A stretch of 64,000 nucleotides of DNA from Chloroflexota bacterium (GTDB lineage: Bacteria; Chloroflexota; UBA11872; VXNJ01). The notes beneath the pieces were generated by a model. It was not told the origin of the DNA. It did no database searches and saw only the letters and a list, made by a program, of their open reading frames with translations. Of the stretch, positions 16,898 through 24,990 are shown piece after piece. Location: positions 558,001-622,000 of the forward strand of contig VXNJ01000001.1 in the NCBI GenBank assembly GCA_009840625.1, written 5' to 3'. The translations under genes and the position numbers were made by a program. Each line of letters begins with the position of its first letter. Position 1 is the first letter of the stretch.

Positions 16898-17821
16898 TTA
16901 CCCCTTGATGCCGGAGAGGGCGATCCCCTGGACGAAGTAGCGCTGCGTCATAAGGAACAGGATCAGGATCGGCACCGTGGCAACCATGGTGGCCGCCATC
17001 AGCAGACCCCAGTCCGTGTTGTATTCCTGTCTGAAGTTGGCCAACGCCACCTGCAGGGTCTTGATGTCCTCGTCACGGGTGATGATGAACGGCCAGACGA
17101 AGTCGTTCCAGGTCTGCTGGAACGAGAACACCGTCAGAACCGCCAGAGCGGCGCCTGAGAGCGGCAGGATCACGTTCCAGTAAATGCGCAACTCGGAAGC
17201 CCCGTCGATGCGCGCGGCATCTTCGAGCTCGCGCGGCAGGGTCTGGAAGAACTGACGCAGCAGGAAAGTTCCATAGGCGGTCGGGAACATCGGGATGGTC
17301 AGTCCGGCGTATGAGTCGAGCAGACCGCGTCCGCCCTGGCCCAGGATGTCGTTGCCACCGGTTAGCGGCCAGTTCTTGATCATGATGAACAGCGGAACCA
17401 TCGTGACCTGGAACGGGACCATAAGGGTGGCTATCACGGCCACGAACAAAACGTCGCGACCGGGGAATTCCAACCGCGCGAAAGCGTATCCGGCGGTTGA
17501 AGCAAGCAGCAGGTGGGCCAGGGTGATAACCGTGGCCACAAATGCGCTGTTAAAGAAGAACCGCCCGAAGTTAAGGCCCCAGACGGTGGTGTAGTTATTG
17601 AACTGCCAAGCGTACGGAAGATAGGTGCCCGGATCTTCAATCGCGAAGTCGAACAGGTCCTCCGCGGTCTTGAATGACCCCAGGAGCGACCAGAGGAACG
17701 GAAAAACCGCCAAGAAGGCGATTACCGACATGAGGATGTAGAGCAACGAACGGCGGATGATCGGCCAGGTACGGCCCTGCGTCCGCAGCGTCGCCGCCGG
17801 TTGGGTTTGCGCTACCGCCAT
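16898..17821 (-). CDS. Sugar ABC transporter permease, MalG/UgpE type
   Basis: A 307-residue membrane permease with six helices and the conserved EAA loop EDAARIDGASELRIYWNVIL. It pairs with the permease that follows. A 247-base gap separates it from the upstream binding-protein gene, holding a strong hairpin described separately, so expression of the permeases may be lower than that of the binding protein. Confidence 0.93.
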   Translation of the reverse strand: MAVAQTQPAATLRTQGRTWPIIRRSLLYILMSVIAFLAVFPFLWSLLGSFKTAEDLFDFAIEDPGTYLPYAWQFNNYTTVWGLNFGRFFFNSAFVATVITLAHLLLASTAGYAFARLEFPGRDVLFVAVIATLMVPFQVTMVPLFIMIKNWPLTGGNDILGQGGRGLLDSYAGLTIPMFPTAYGTFLLRQFFQTLPRELEDAARIDGASELRIYWNVILPLSGAALAVLTVFSFQQTWNDFVWPFIITRDEDIKTLQVALANFRQEYNTDWGLLMAATMVATVPILILFLMTQRYFVQGIALSGIKG

Positions 17822-17989
17822 TAGGTGATTTCCTTACGAACCGTTCTTCCGCTGTCCGAGCCGCAATGCGGCTATGCACTCGGCCGTTAAGACTTTCATC
17901 TTACCGAAACGCCCCTCTTAAATTGAGTGGCGATTCAGATTCAGCCAGCCAGGCTTGATCCACCGGGCGGGCGTTTTTTCGGCGAGGCC

Positions 17990-18016
17990 GGGTGGCGGCC
18001 GCTCGGGCCACCACCC
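17990..18016 (-). other. Intercistronic hairpin between binding-protein and permease genes
   Basis: Inverted repeat: GGGTGGCGGCC at 17990-18000 pairs with GGCCACCACCC at 18006-18016, an 11-pair stem with one mismatch and a 5-base loop. On the minus-strand message it lies 53 bases after the binding-protein stop. No U-run follows it in that direction, so it is not a typical intrinsic terminator. Hairpins placed this way in sugar-importer operons often stabilise the upstream message or reduce read-through; that role here is inferred. Confidence 0.5.
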
Positions 18017-18068
18017 ATGCCCCGCTTCTCGGTAGTTCCGTTTGACGGGAACCGCCGAATTGGACGAC

Positions 18069-19439
18069 TTAGCTGCCCGTAATGATTTCCAGGACTTCCG
18101 CGTCCATTCCCTCGAGGGTTTCCTCGACGGTAAGTTCGCCGAGAGCGGCCTTCTCGACCCAGCGGCTCATGGCCGGCTGAACGTCGAAGTGCTCCGGAAC
18201 GATCTGGCGTCCCTTGCCGAACTTGTTGCCGTTCTGGGAGTAGGTCTTCCACGGCTCTTGCTTGTAGAGCTCGTAGGCTTCCATCGCTACCCGGCACGGC
18301 ATTGAGCGGTCGCCAACCACGTTGATGTCATGGTTTGGACCCGGGGACGCAAAGTACTTCATGGTCTCGAAGGTAGCGTCCGGGTTCTTGGTGAGCTTCC
18401 AAGGCATGTATTTATCAACGTAGATCTGCATGATCTGCTCTTTGGGACCACGCAGCGGTTCGCCGACTACCACGTCCGCAAACACGTCCGGGGCGTTCGT
18501 TTCGCAGTTGCCCACGTTACCGGGCCAAAGCTGCTGGTACGCCACGCGGCCAGCGCAGAACGCGTGCAGGTTCGGTACGCCGGAGTCCATGCCTTCTTTG
18601 GGCATGGTCCCGTCGACCAGACCGGCTCTCACGTGCTGGCTAAGCGCAGTGATGCCCTCGGGCGAGTTGTTAAGCGGCATCGTGCGGTCTTCGGAGAAGT
18701 AGTTACCGCCGGCCTGGAACAGCCAGTCCTCGTACACCTGAGTGTGGTGCTGGATGTTGATTCCGGCCTGCTCGAAGATGTCGCCATCTTTGATCGTGAG
18801 CTTGGGAGTTGCTTCATTGAGTTCGTCCCAAGTTGTCGGCGGTGTCGGCTCGAGGCCGGCCGCTTCAAAGAACGAGGCTCGGATAACCGCAGAGGCTCGG
18901 TAGTTGAACCGATACGGGACACCCTGGATATGACCTTCATAGGTCACGTCCTCAAGCCCGCGCGGGTAGAAGTCGCTCCACTCGTCCCAGTTGGCTACGT
19001 ACTCATCAATTTCGAGCACCTGGCCCTTTGCGGCCAGTACCGGGGTCCACAGCCCGCCGCCGTACCAAATGTCAGGCGCGGATTGGGCCGCAAAACCGGT
19101 AGTGATCTTCTGGAAAGAGCTTGCCCAGTCGGAGAAGTCGGGTTTGACCTGAATACCGGTCAAGTCCTTGAACTTGGCGATTTCAGTGCGTGCCGCTTCC
19201 TGGCCAGCCGGGTTGAGTCCGTTGAAGCGGAATTCAATTTCCACGTCATCGAACATCATCATTTCGTCGCCCTTGTCGGCCATGGCGTCGCCGCCACTGT
19301 CCGCCGGAGCGGCGGGTGCCGCAGCTGCCGGAGCCGCAGCTGCCGGGGCGTCTGCCTCTTCCTCGCCACAAGCGGCCAGGATGGCCAGACCGGTTGCCCC
19401 AGCCATGCCGGTTAAGGCACGTCTTCGGGTTATGCGCAA
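18069..19439 (-). CDS. Extracellular sugar-binding lipoprotein of ABC importer
   Basis: A 456-residue family-1 solute-binding protein. The N-terminus has a twin-arginine stretch (TRRRALTGMAG) and a lipobox ending LAAC with lipidated C24, then an Ala/Pro-rich linker, indicating Tat export and membrane anchoring. The mature part matches the MalE/UgpB fold (segments such as IDEYVANW and VPYRFNYRASAVI). It starts at TTG 19439 with AGGAGG seven bases upstream. It heads the importer operon with the two permease genes. Ligand unknown. Confidence 0.92.
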   Translation of the reverse strand: MRITRRRALTGMAGATGLAILAACGEEEADAPAAAAPAAAAPAAPADSGGDAMADKGDEMMMFDDVEIEFRFNGLNPAGQEAARTEIAKFKDLTGIQVKPDFSDWASSFQKITTGFAAQSAPDIWYGGGLWTPVLAAKGQVLEIDEYVANWDEWSDFYPRGLEDVTYEGHIQGVPYRFNYRASAVIRASFFEAAGLEPTPPTTWDELNEATPKLTIKDGDIFEQAGINIQHHTQVYEDWLFQAGGNYFSEDRTMPLNNSPEGITALSQHVRAGLVDGTMPKEGMDSGVPNLHAFCAGRVAYQQLWPGNVGNCETNAPDVFADVVVGEPLRGPKEQIMQIYVDKYMPWKLTKNPDATFETMKYFASPGPNHDINVVGDRSMPCRVAMEAYELYKQEPWKTYSQNGNKFGKGRQIVPEHFDVQPAMSRWVEKAALGELTVEETLEGMDAEVLEIITGS

Positions 19440-19820
19440 GAGTGTTCCTCCTACTTTGAGTTGCTCTGATATCCCGCCGGCGCGCTGGGATCAATAAAGA
19501 ATCCCGCGCCAGCAGTGTCCTCCCAAATATTCAGAGAAGGCCAACCGTTGACGGGCCTATCAGTTGGGCGCATTTTGCGCCCATAGAGGGTCAATGTCAA
19601 ATCCACTGAAGGTAAGCGCCGAATCGACCAATCGCAATCGCGCAGCTTTCGACCGTGTCGGCACTTCGGGTCAGTGCTGCCTAAAATCGGTCAATCGTCC
19701 CCGCTTACACCGCTGGCCCGCGGCGGCCGGCAGCGAGCACCAGGGGCGTGGCGCGATTGGCCCCGAATAGTTCGTTTGCGCGACCGATATATATATGGAG
19801 AAGAGATACAGGAGGCAGAC
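19440..19820. other. Divergent intergenic region between two Tat-lipoprotein genes
   Basis: A 381-base non-coding stretch between the sugar-binding lipoprotein (minus) and the propeller lipoprotein (plus). It contains the inverted repeat listed at 19487-19505 and an AT-rich run TATATATAT at about 19788-19796, just upstream of the plus-strand gene, which could be part of its promoter. ORFs in this stretch look like chance frames. I found no confident -35/-10 pair. Confidence 0.5.
19487..19505. promoter_or_regulatory. Inverted repeat upstream of sugar-binding-protein gene, possible operator
   Basis: GGGAT at 19487-19491 and ATCCC at 19501-19505 flank nine AT-rich bases, 48-66 bases upstream of the binding-protein start. 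Position and dyad symmetry fit a repressor operator for a sugar importer, but five-base arms occur by chance and no regulator gene is adjacent. Confidence 0.25.
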
Positions 19821-20876
19821 GTGGTGAGAAATGACTCGATCATTAGCCGCCGGCGACTGCTGGCCACCGGATCCGCCGGTGCGGCCATATTGGCCCTGGC
19901 CGCCTGCGGCGAGGCCCACGACGAAGGCAGGCTCGGCGGGGCCGAAGAAGTTGCCGGCGCCGCGCGCGCGGGCGGCGGTCCCTCGGCCGAACTCGACGGC
20001 GGGCCGAAGTTCGTGGAGGACCCGACTGAGATGGTTGGGCCGGTTGGCATCGGTCAGAACGACGAACGCAAGGACATCTACGTTGTCACCGCCGACAACA
20101 AGCTGTTTGAATTCACTAATGAGGGCGTCCTCAACTACTGGTCCGACGGTGGCGATGAGATAACCGATCGCCAACACCCGTTCAACGCCCCCTCTGACAC
20201 CACGATGGACCGCACCCGGGTTCTCTGGGTGCTGGACGCCGGCAACGCCCAGGTGCAGAAGTTCTCAACCTACCTGGGACGCCCTGAGGGACACATGAAC
20301 ATTCCCAAAATATGGGGCGACCCCGACCTGGAAGGCGCTACCCAGCTGCGCTCGAGCGGGTTTGGGTTTCCGTACATAATCACCGCCGACGAGCGTTTGA
20401 TTCGGTTTTCCGCCGACGGCAGCAACAAGACGGTAATCGAACCTCCCGAGGCCGGCGGGCTCTGGCGCGGCGTTACCGCGGTCCCGGTTGAAGGCGAAAT
20501 ATTTGGACTGGACTGGGATCCAGACCAGGGCAAATCCAAGCTCTTCCAAATCAACCGCGTCGGGCTCGACTACGAGATCGAGCACAAGGCCGATTTCGAA
20601 GACCTCGTCGAGCCCGGTCACATGTCAGTGAACCGTGAAGAGCAGTTCTACGTGCTTGACCCGGCCAATGATGAGATTCACCGGTTCGAGATCGACGGCA
20701 CCCGAAGCGCCAGCTTCGGCGGCTCCGGATCTGGCGATGGCCAGTTCTCCGGGGCCACCGGCCTGCAGGCCGGCGTAGAAGGCGTATACGTCGCCGATAA
20801 CGGCAACAACCGGATCGTGCACTTCGACTCGGACGGAAACTTCATCAAATCCTGGGGCGGCGCCGGCACCGGTTAA
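19821..20876 (+). CDS. Tat-exported NHL-repeat beta-propeller lipoprotein
   Basis: A 351-residue protein from GTG 19821, which has GGAGG five bases upstream; GTG 19824 is an equal alternative. The signal is a Tat type with RRRLLATGSAG and a lipobox ending LAAC (Cys about residue 29). The mature part forms a propeller. The clearest NHL repeat is near the C-terminus, with YVADNGNNRIVHFDSDGNF, and others are weaker. Function unknown; such proteins are often extracytoplasmic sensors or binding scaffolds. A strong terminator directly follows, so it is probably the last gene of its transcript and perhaps monocistronic. Confidence 0.8.
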   Translation: MVRNDSIISRRRLLATGSAGAAILALAACGEAHDEGRLGGAEEVAGAARAGGGPSAELDGGPKFVEDPTEMVGPVGIGQNDERKDIYVVTADNKLFEFTNEGVLNYWSDGGDEITDRQHPFNAPSDTTMDRTRVLWVLDAGNAQVQKFSTYLGRPEGHMNIPKIWGDPDLEGATQLRSSGFGFPYIITADERLIRFSADGSNKTVIEPPEAGGLWRGVTAVPVEGEIFGLDWDPDQGKSKLFQINRVGLDYEIEHKADFEDLVEPGHMSVNREEQFYVLDPANDEIHRFEIDGTRSASFGGSGSGDGQFSGATGLQAGVEGVYVADNGNNRIVHFDSDGNFIKSWGGAGTG

Positions 20877-20897
20877 TTCGAACCTGGTTGAATTACC

Positions 20898-20932
20898 CTG
20901 ACGGCGCGGCAATCCCGCGCCGTCAGTTTTTT
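20898..20932 (+). terminator. Rho-independent terminator
   Basis: A perfect 12-pair GC-rich stem (CTGACGGCGCGG at 20898-20909, CCGCGCCGTCAG at 20915-20926), a five-base loop and six T (20927-20932). It ends the propeller lipoprotein gene and separates it from lysA, whose GTG start is ten bases further on. Confidence 0.95.
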
Positions 20933-20941
20933 GGGGACCAA

Positions 20942-22282
20942 GTGAAACACTCCAACGACCGCATACAGGACCCTCTGGAGCTGTTCCCTGAGGGCACCGC
21001 GCGCGACGCTGCCGGCCGCCTGATCCTAGGCGGATGTGCAGTGACCGACCTGCTCGAGCAATTCGGCAGCCCGCTGTACGTCTACGACGAAGACGCGGTC
21101 AGGGCATCCTGCCGGCAGTACCGCCTGCCACTGGCCGCGGCTTATTCGAATTCGCGGGTGATATACGCCGTCAAGGCCTATGCCGACCTGCACGTGCTCG
21201 GCCTGGTGGACGAATGCGGGCTCGGGGTCGATTGCGTCGGCGCCGGCGAGTTGACCGCCGCGCTCGAGGCTGGCATCGACCCGGGCATGGTCACGTTACA
21301 CGGCAACAACAAATCGCGCGCCGAGATCGAGCTGGCGTTGGACGCCGGGATCGGACAACTGGTCGCCGACGGGGAGGATGATCTCTCATTCATCGGTCAT
21401 GTAGCCGCCGGGCGCGGTATCCGCGCTCCGGTCCTGTTGCGGCTCACGCCAGGCATTTCAGCCCATACCCACGAGTACATTAGGACCGGCGAGCTCGACT
21501 CCAAGTTCGGCATTCCGATTTCCACCGGTCAGGCCCGCGCGGCCGCCAAGTCGGCGCTTGCTGATCCCGGAATCGAGCTGCTCGGTTATCACGCCCACAT
21601 CGGTTCGCAGATATTTGACCGCCAACCGCTAATCGACAACGCACGCAAGTTAGTGGAATTTGCCATTGCGACTGAGCGCGAAACCGGCTATTTCCCGGCT
21701 GTCATCTCGCCGGGGGGAGGCGGCGGCGTGCGGTACACGCTGGACGATGCCGGACTGGATCCGGGCCCGCTGATGACCGCGATCGGGTCAGCGGTTACCG
21801 AAGCCCTGCCCGATGCGCGCCGGCCTCTGCTGGTGGTCGAACCGGGCAGGTCGCTGATCGCCCGGGCCGGCGTGGCCCTCTACAGCGTCGGTACGATCAA
21901 ATCGATTCCGGACATCCGCACCTACGTGGCCGTCGACGGCGGCATGGCCGACAACATCCGCCCTGCCCTGTACGGCGCCGAATACACGGTGGTGCTGGCC
22001 AACCGCCAACCAGGCCCGCCGTTCGGGACCGTAACCGTTGCCGGCCGCTACTGCGAGTCCGGCGACATCCTTTTCAAGGACGCGCAACTGCCTCGGCTGC
22101 GACGCGGCGACATCCTGGCAGCGGCAACCTCGGGGGCCTACGGGATGGCAATGGCATCGAACTACAACATGGCCCTGCGGCCGGCGGTGGTATTCGTAAC
22201 TGACGGCCGGTCGACTCTCACCCGTCGGCGCGAGACCGAAGCCGATCTATTGGGCCTATTCCCGCAATCAGGTGAGGGTTAA
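20942..22282 (+). CDS. lysA: Diaminopimelate decarboxylase
   Basis: A 446-residue PLP enzyme that converts meso-diaminopimelate to lysine. The PLP lysine lies in YAVKAY. Other family motifs are SKFGIP, HAHIGSQIFD, the glycine-rich phosphate loop PGGGGGVRYT, EPGRSLIARAG and the CESGD active-site motif. GTG 20942 was chosen because the longer frame from 20888 would be read through the terminator hairpin. Its presence implies that the cell makes diaminopimelate. It ends by overlapping the convergent cytochrome c gene by 15 bases. It must be transcribed from a promoter inside or close to the preceding terminator, or by leakage through it. Confidence 0.93.
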   Translation: MKHSNDRIQDPLELFPEGTARDAAGRLILGGCAVTDLLEQFGSPLYVYDEDAVRASCRQYRLPLAAAYSNSRVIYAVKAYADLHVLGLVDECGLGVDCVGAGELTAALEAGIDPGMVTLHGNNKSRAEIELALDAGIGQLVADGEDDLSFIGHVAAGRGIRAPVLLRLTPGISAHTHEYIRTGELDSKFGIPISTGQARAAAKSALADPGIELLGYHAHIGSQIFDRQPLIDNARKLVEFAIATERETGYFPAVISPGGGGGVRYTLDDAGLDPGPLMTAIGSAVTEALPDARRPLLVVEPGRSLIARAGVALYSVGTIKSIPDIRTYVAVDGGMADNIRPALYGAEYTVVLANRQPGPPFGTVTVAGRYCESGDILFKDAQLPRLRRGDILAAATSGAYGMAMASNYNMALRPAVVFVTDGRSTLTRRRETEADLLGLFPQSGEG

Positions 22283-22774
22283 CAGCCAGTCGATTAATAG
22301 ATCGATCTCGGCGTCGTTGAGACCCAGGTTCGGCATCAGCGTATCGGCCTTGTGGGCCGGCGGGTCTTTGAGCCAGGAAGCCAGGTTATCGCGGCTGACC
22401 TCCATCGTTTCACCGGCCATCATCTGGCGGCTGGCGAACCCGTTCAGGTTCGGGCCAGTGTCGCCGATGGCTTCCGGAATGCCATCCACGATGTGGCAAC
22501 CGGTGCAGCCCTTTTCAATGAAGATGTCGTAAATGGCCTCAAGTTCGGGAGAGCGTGCGACCGGCGCGGCATCCGCTGCACCGGCGGCGGCGGCGGTGAT
22601 CGAAAAGATGCCAAATTCGGTCAGCTCCGGCGAATCGATGTAGGGCCGGTAATGGTCGGCAGCCTCGCTGTGGCGCCAAAAAATCTCGGTCACGAGCACG
22701 GCGGCCAACACCACCACGATCAGCGCCGCCAGCGTGGCGACGGCCGCGACTTGGACTTCGGTTCGATTAGGCAT
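22268..22774 (-). CDS. Membrane-anchored mono-heme cytochrome c
   Basis: A 168-residue protein from ATG 22774. One N-terminal membrane helix (about residues 9-32) anchors a c-type domain with heme site C90-T-G-C-H94 and a likely distal Met ligand M147 in TLMPNLGL. An Ala-rich linker separates the two. It is the last gene of the b6-type operon; its start lies inside the final codons of the Rieske gene. It is the likely electron acceptor for the Rieske protein on the outer side of the membrane. Confidence 0.92.
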   Translation of the reverse strand: MPNRTEVQVAAVATLAALIVVVLAAVLVTEIFWRHSEAADHYRPYIDSPELTEFGIFSITAAAAGAADAAPVARSPELEAIYDIFIEKGCTGCHIVDGIPEAIGDTGPNLNGFASRQMMAGETMEVSRDNLASWLKDPPAHKADTLMPNLGLNDAEIDLLIDWLLTLT

Positions 22775-23255
22775 AGGGCTTGAATTGGACCTCTTTGACC
22801 AGTTCGCGCGGACGCGGATTAGTCGAAACCAGAATCTGACCGCCATCCAGACGCAGCGGGTGGTACGCCAGGGGGCGTGGAGCCGGACCGCTTACATTGT
22901 CGCCATATTCGTCGTAGACGGAACCGTGACAGGGACAGCGAAACTCGCGCTCAACCGGATCGAACGGAACTTTGCAGCCCAAGTGCGTGCACTCGTGATT
23001 TAGCGCGATGAAACCGCGCTCACTGCGGGCCACGAATATGCCTGCAGTGGGGATGAACTTGACTTCGCCTTCGGCGTAGCTGGCTGGTTCGCCGGCGTCC
23101 AGCCACTCCTCGTCAACCTCGCGCGCTGGCATGAGGTAAGCGACCCCTGAGGCCACCGCCGCCAGCGGCGCCAGCACACCCATGGTCGATCCGAATACGC
23201 CTTTAAGCAAATTGCGTCGAGTCAGCTCGACTAGTCCTGGCTGGCGGGCAGGCAT
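22767..23255 (-). CDS. Rieske iron-sulfur subunit
   Basis: A 162-residue Rieske protein with both cluster-binding loops: C89-T-H91-L-G-C94 and C107-P-C109-H110-G-S. The N-terminus carries a Tat-like signal-anchor (TRRNLLKGVFG plus a hydrophobic stretch to about residue 42) that keeps it membrane-bound with the cluster outside. In quinol oxidase complexes it takes the first electron from quinol. It lies between the cytochrome b C-terminal subunit and cytochrome c genes. Confidence 0.95.
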   Translation of the reverse strand: MPARQPGLVELTRRNLLKGVFGSTMGVLAPLAAVASGVAYLMPAREVDEEWLDAGEPASYAEGEVKFIPTAGIFVARSERGFIALNHECTHLGCKVPFDPVEREFRCPCHGSVYDEYGDNVSGPAPRPLAYHPLRLDGGQILVSTNPRPRELVKEVQFKPYA

Positions 23256-23305
23256 TACGCTACGGCGCGGGAATGCGGGCGATCAAAAAGCGCGGCTGCG
23301 CCCGG

Positions 23306-24142
23306 TCATCCGGCGCCAAAGGCGGCGGGAATCGGAGCCGGTACGTTCCAGGGCGCGTACAGCGCAAGATCCGGGCCGCGCATCGCCCCATAGATGAATG
23401 TCAGCAGCACGATCGATACCCAGACTCCGGTGAACAGGAACACGGTCATTTCCCGGCGGTCGGCACCCATCGCCAATCGCCCCACCAACAGGGCGGCCCC
23501 GCTTAGCACGATCCAAACGAGCAAGGGCAAGAGCCCGGTCCAGACCAGGGCCGACAGGTCGGACAGATCCAAGAAACCGAAGAAGAGAATCCCGGTCGGC
23601 CACCAGCCGGGCGATTCACCGCCGGATAGCTTGGTCAGCTCCAGCGCCGAGTTGATTTCATGGAAAAGTCGACCATCGGGGTCGAACGCGACATAGAGGA
23701 TCCAGGCGATTCCGAAAAATGCCGCGCCGGCCAGTGCAAACCCAAGCGACCGACCCCCGAACCAGGTTCCCGGGGCGATCGGGTTCGACGCGGTGAGCGG
23801 CACCAGCAGCAAGCCGAGAACCCAAAGGCTGGGGATGATAATTCCGCCGATGATGGGATCGTAGCGGAGGTTTAACTCGGCAACCGAGGCCGTAAACCAT
23901 GGAACCGGAGCCGGATTGTCGGAGGCGGCAACGTTTGCCGGAGGTCCGAGATTGGCCGACATGGCGGCGGCAACAACCAACAGCACCAGCAGCAGGCCCA
24001 GTCCCAACAGCAACTCGGTCAGCAGCACCGAGGGCCAGGCAAGCTGTTTGCCGGGAGCGGCGCGAACCGGCCGCACCTGGCCGCGGGCGAGCCCCATCAG
24101 GCCGTATGTCTTACCCGAGGAGTCCAACTGCGAAGTACTCAA
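23306..24142 (-). CDS. Cytochrome b C-terminal subunit (subunit IV-like)
   Basis: A 278-residue protein with about six hydrophobic segments. The segment SDNPAPVPWF followed by ELNLRYDPIIGGIIIP matches the quinol-site region of the C-terminal domain of split cytochrome b proteins. It directly follows the b6-like gene, giving the split b6 plus subunit IV arrangement. It is longer than plant subunit IV (about 160 residues) because of extra C-terminal helices. It carries no heme ligands of its own. Confidence 0.8.
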   Translation of the reverse strand: MSTSQLDSSGKTYGLMGLARGQVRPVRAAPGKQLAWPSVLLTELLLGLGLLLVLLVVAAAMSANLGPPANVAASDNPAPVPWFTASVAELNLRYDPIIGGIIIPSLWVLGLLLVPLTASNPIAPGTWFGGRSLGFALAGAAFFGIAWILYVAFDPDGRLFHEINSALELTKLSGGESPGWWPTGILFFGFLDLSDLSALVWTGLLPLLVWIVLSGAALLVGRLAMGADRREMTVFLFTGVWVSIVLLTFIYGAMRGPDLALYAPWNVPAPIPAAFGAG

Positions 24143-24164
24143 GCCATTAACCCAGCGTCAGGCA

Positions 24165-24914
24165 TCAAGGCCCCCATTCGGTTGCGGCCGGACCGCCGCG
24201 GCGAAGCAGGAAAACGTGCCAGCCGGCCAGCGCCATAAGCGCCAAGGGGCCGACGATGAAATGCAAGGTGTAGAAACGCGTCAACGTGGCCTGGCTCACA
24301 TCCTCGGACCCGAATGCCAGCAGTCTGATCCACTCGCCAAAGATTGGTCCTTCGGCAAGGATTTCACCACCCCCGGCCGTGATCCAGTAAGCGGATTGAT
24401 CCCACGGCAATACGTACCCAGTCAGTACGGTAAGTACCGCCCCGAGCAGCATTGCCACCGAAAGAATCCAATTGGCGGCGCGGCCGGCGTAGGCCCCAGT
24501 GAAAAACACTCGCACCAAATGCAAGGCCGCAAACGCGACCAGAGCGTGCCCGGAAACTACGTGCAAGTTTTTGATGAGGCCGCCCAAAAACACGTCCGTC
24601 TCCAGGCGCACCATCGAGGCATAAGCGCTATTGATTTCGGGTACGTAATGGAACATCAGCAGCAATCCGCTGACGAACATGATCAGGAGGCTGTAGAGGC
24701 CGAGCAACCCGAAGCCGAATGAATATGTCGGGCGCAGGTTCGTCGAATTCACCTGCACCGGGTGAAACGCGAGAAAGAAGTTCTGCGCAACCGCCCGCGA
24801 GCGATCGGTGTAGCCGTTCTTGGGTTCGGGCCGCAGATTCACGCCGACGACTCCTTCTGATTGCATCGGCGCGAATTGCTCCAATCGCGCTCGCAAAATC
24901 GCAGGTTCCGGCAA
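24165..24914 (-). CDS. Cytochrome b6-type subunit
   Basis: A 249-residue diheme cytochrome b N-terminal subunit with four core helices. Heme ligands are H118 and H132 (13 residues between) and H218 and H233 (14 between); the second spacing is the b6-type signature, since bc1 complexes have 13 in both pairs. The position of the Cys that binds the extra heme of true b6f complexes holds Ser (S65, in PTYSFGFG). The quinol-site PWDQ segment is at 170-173. It is encoded between the flavoprotein and subunit IV genes and should oxidise menaquinol. Confidence 0.93.
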   Translation of the reverse strand: MPEPAILRARLEQFAPMQSEGVVGVNLRPEPKNGYTDRSRAVAQNFFLAFHPVQVNSTNLRPTYSFGFGLLGLYSLLIMFVSGLLLMFHYVPEINSAYASMVRLETDVFLGGLIKNLHVVSGHALVAFAALHLVRVFFTGAYAGRAANWILSVAMLLGAVLTVLTGYVLPWDQSAYWITAGGGEILAEGPIFGEWIRLLAFGSEDVSQATLTRFYTLHFIVGPLALMALAGWHVFLLRRGGPAATEWGP

Positions 24915-24990
24915 GCTGCAAGGCCCGCCTGGACCGCACCCATTTTCCCAAAGCGGGACAGGGCGAATGCGCCGGTGGGCCGGCCGCGCA

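Noticed and set aside
19564-19770. Small ORF of 68 residues in the divergent gap
   Set aside because: No ribosome site, no recognisable family and it overlaps the likely promoter region.
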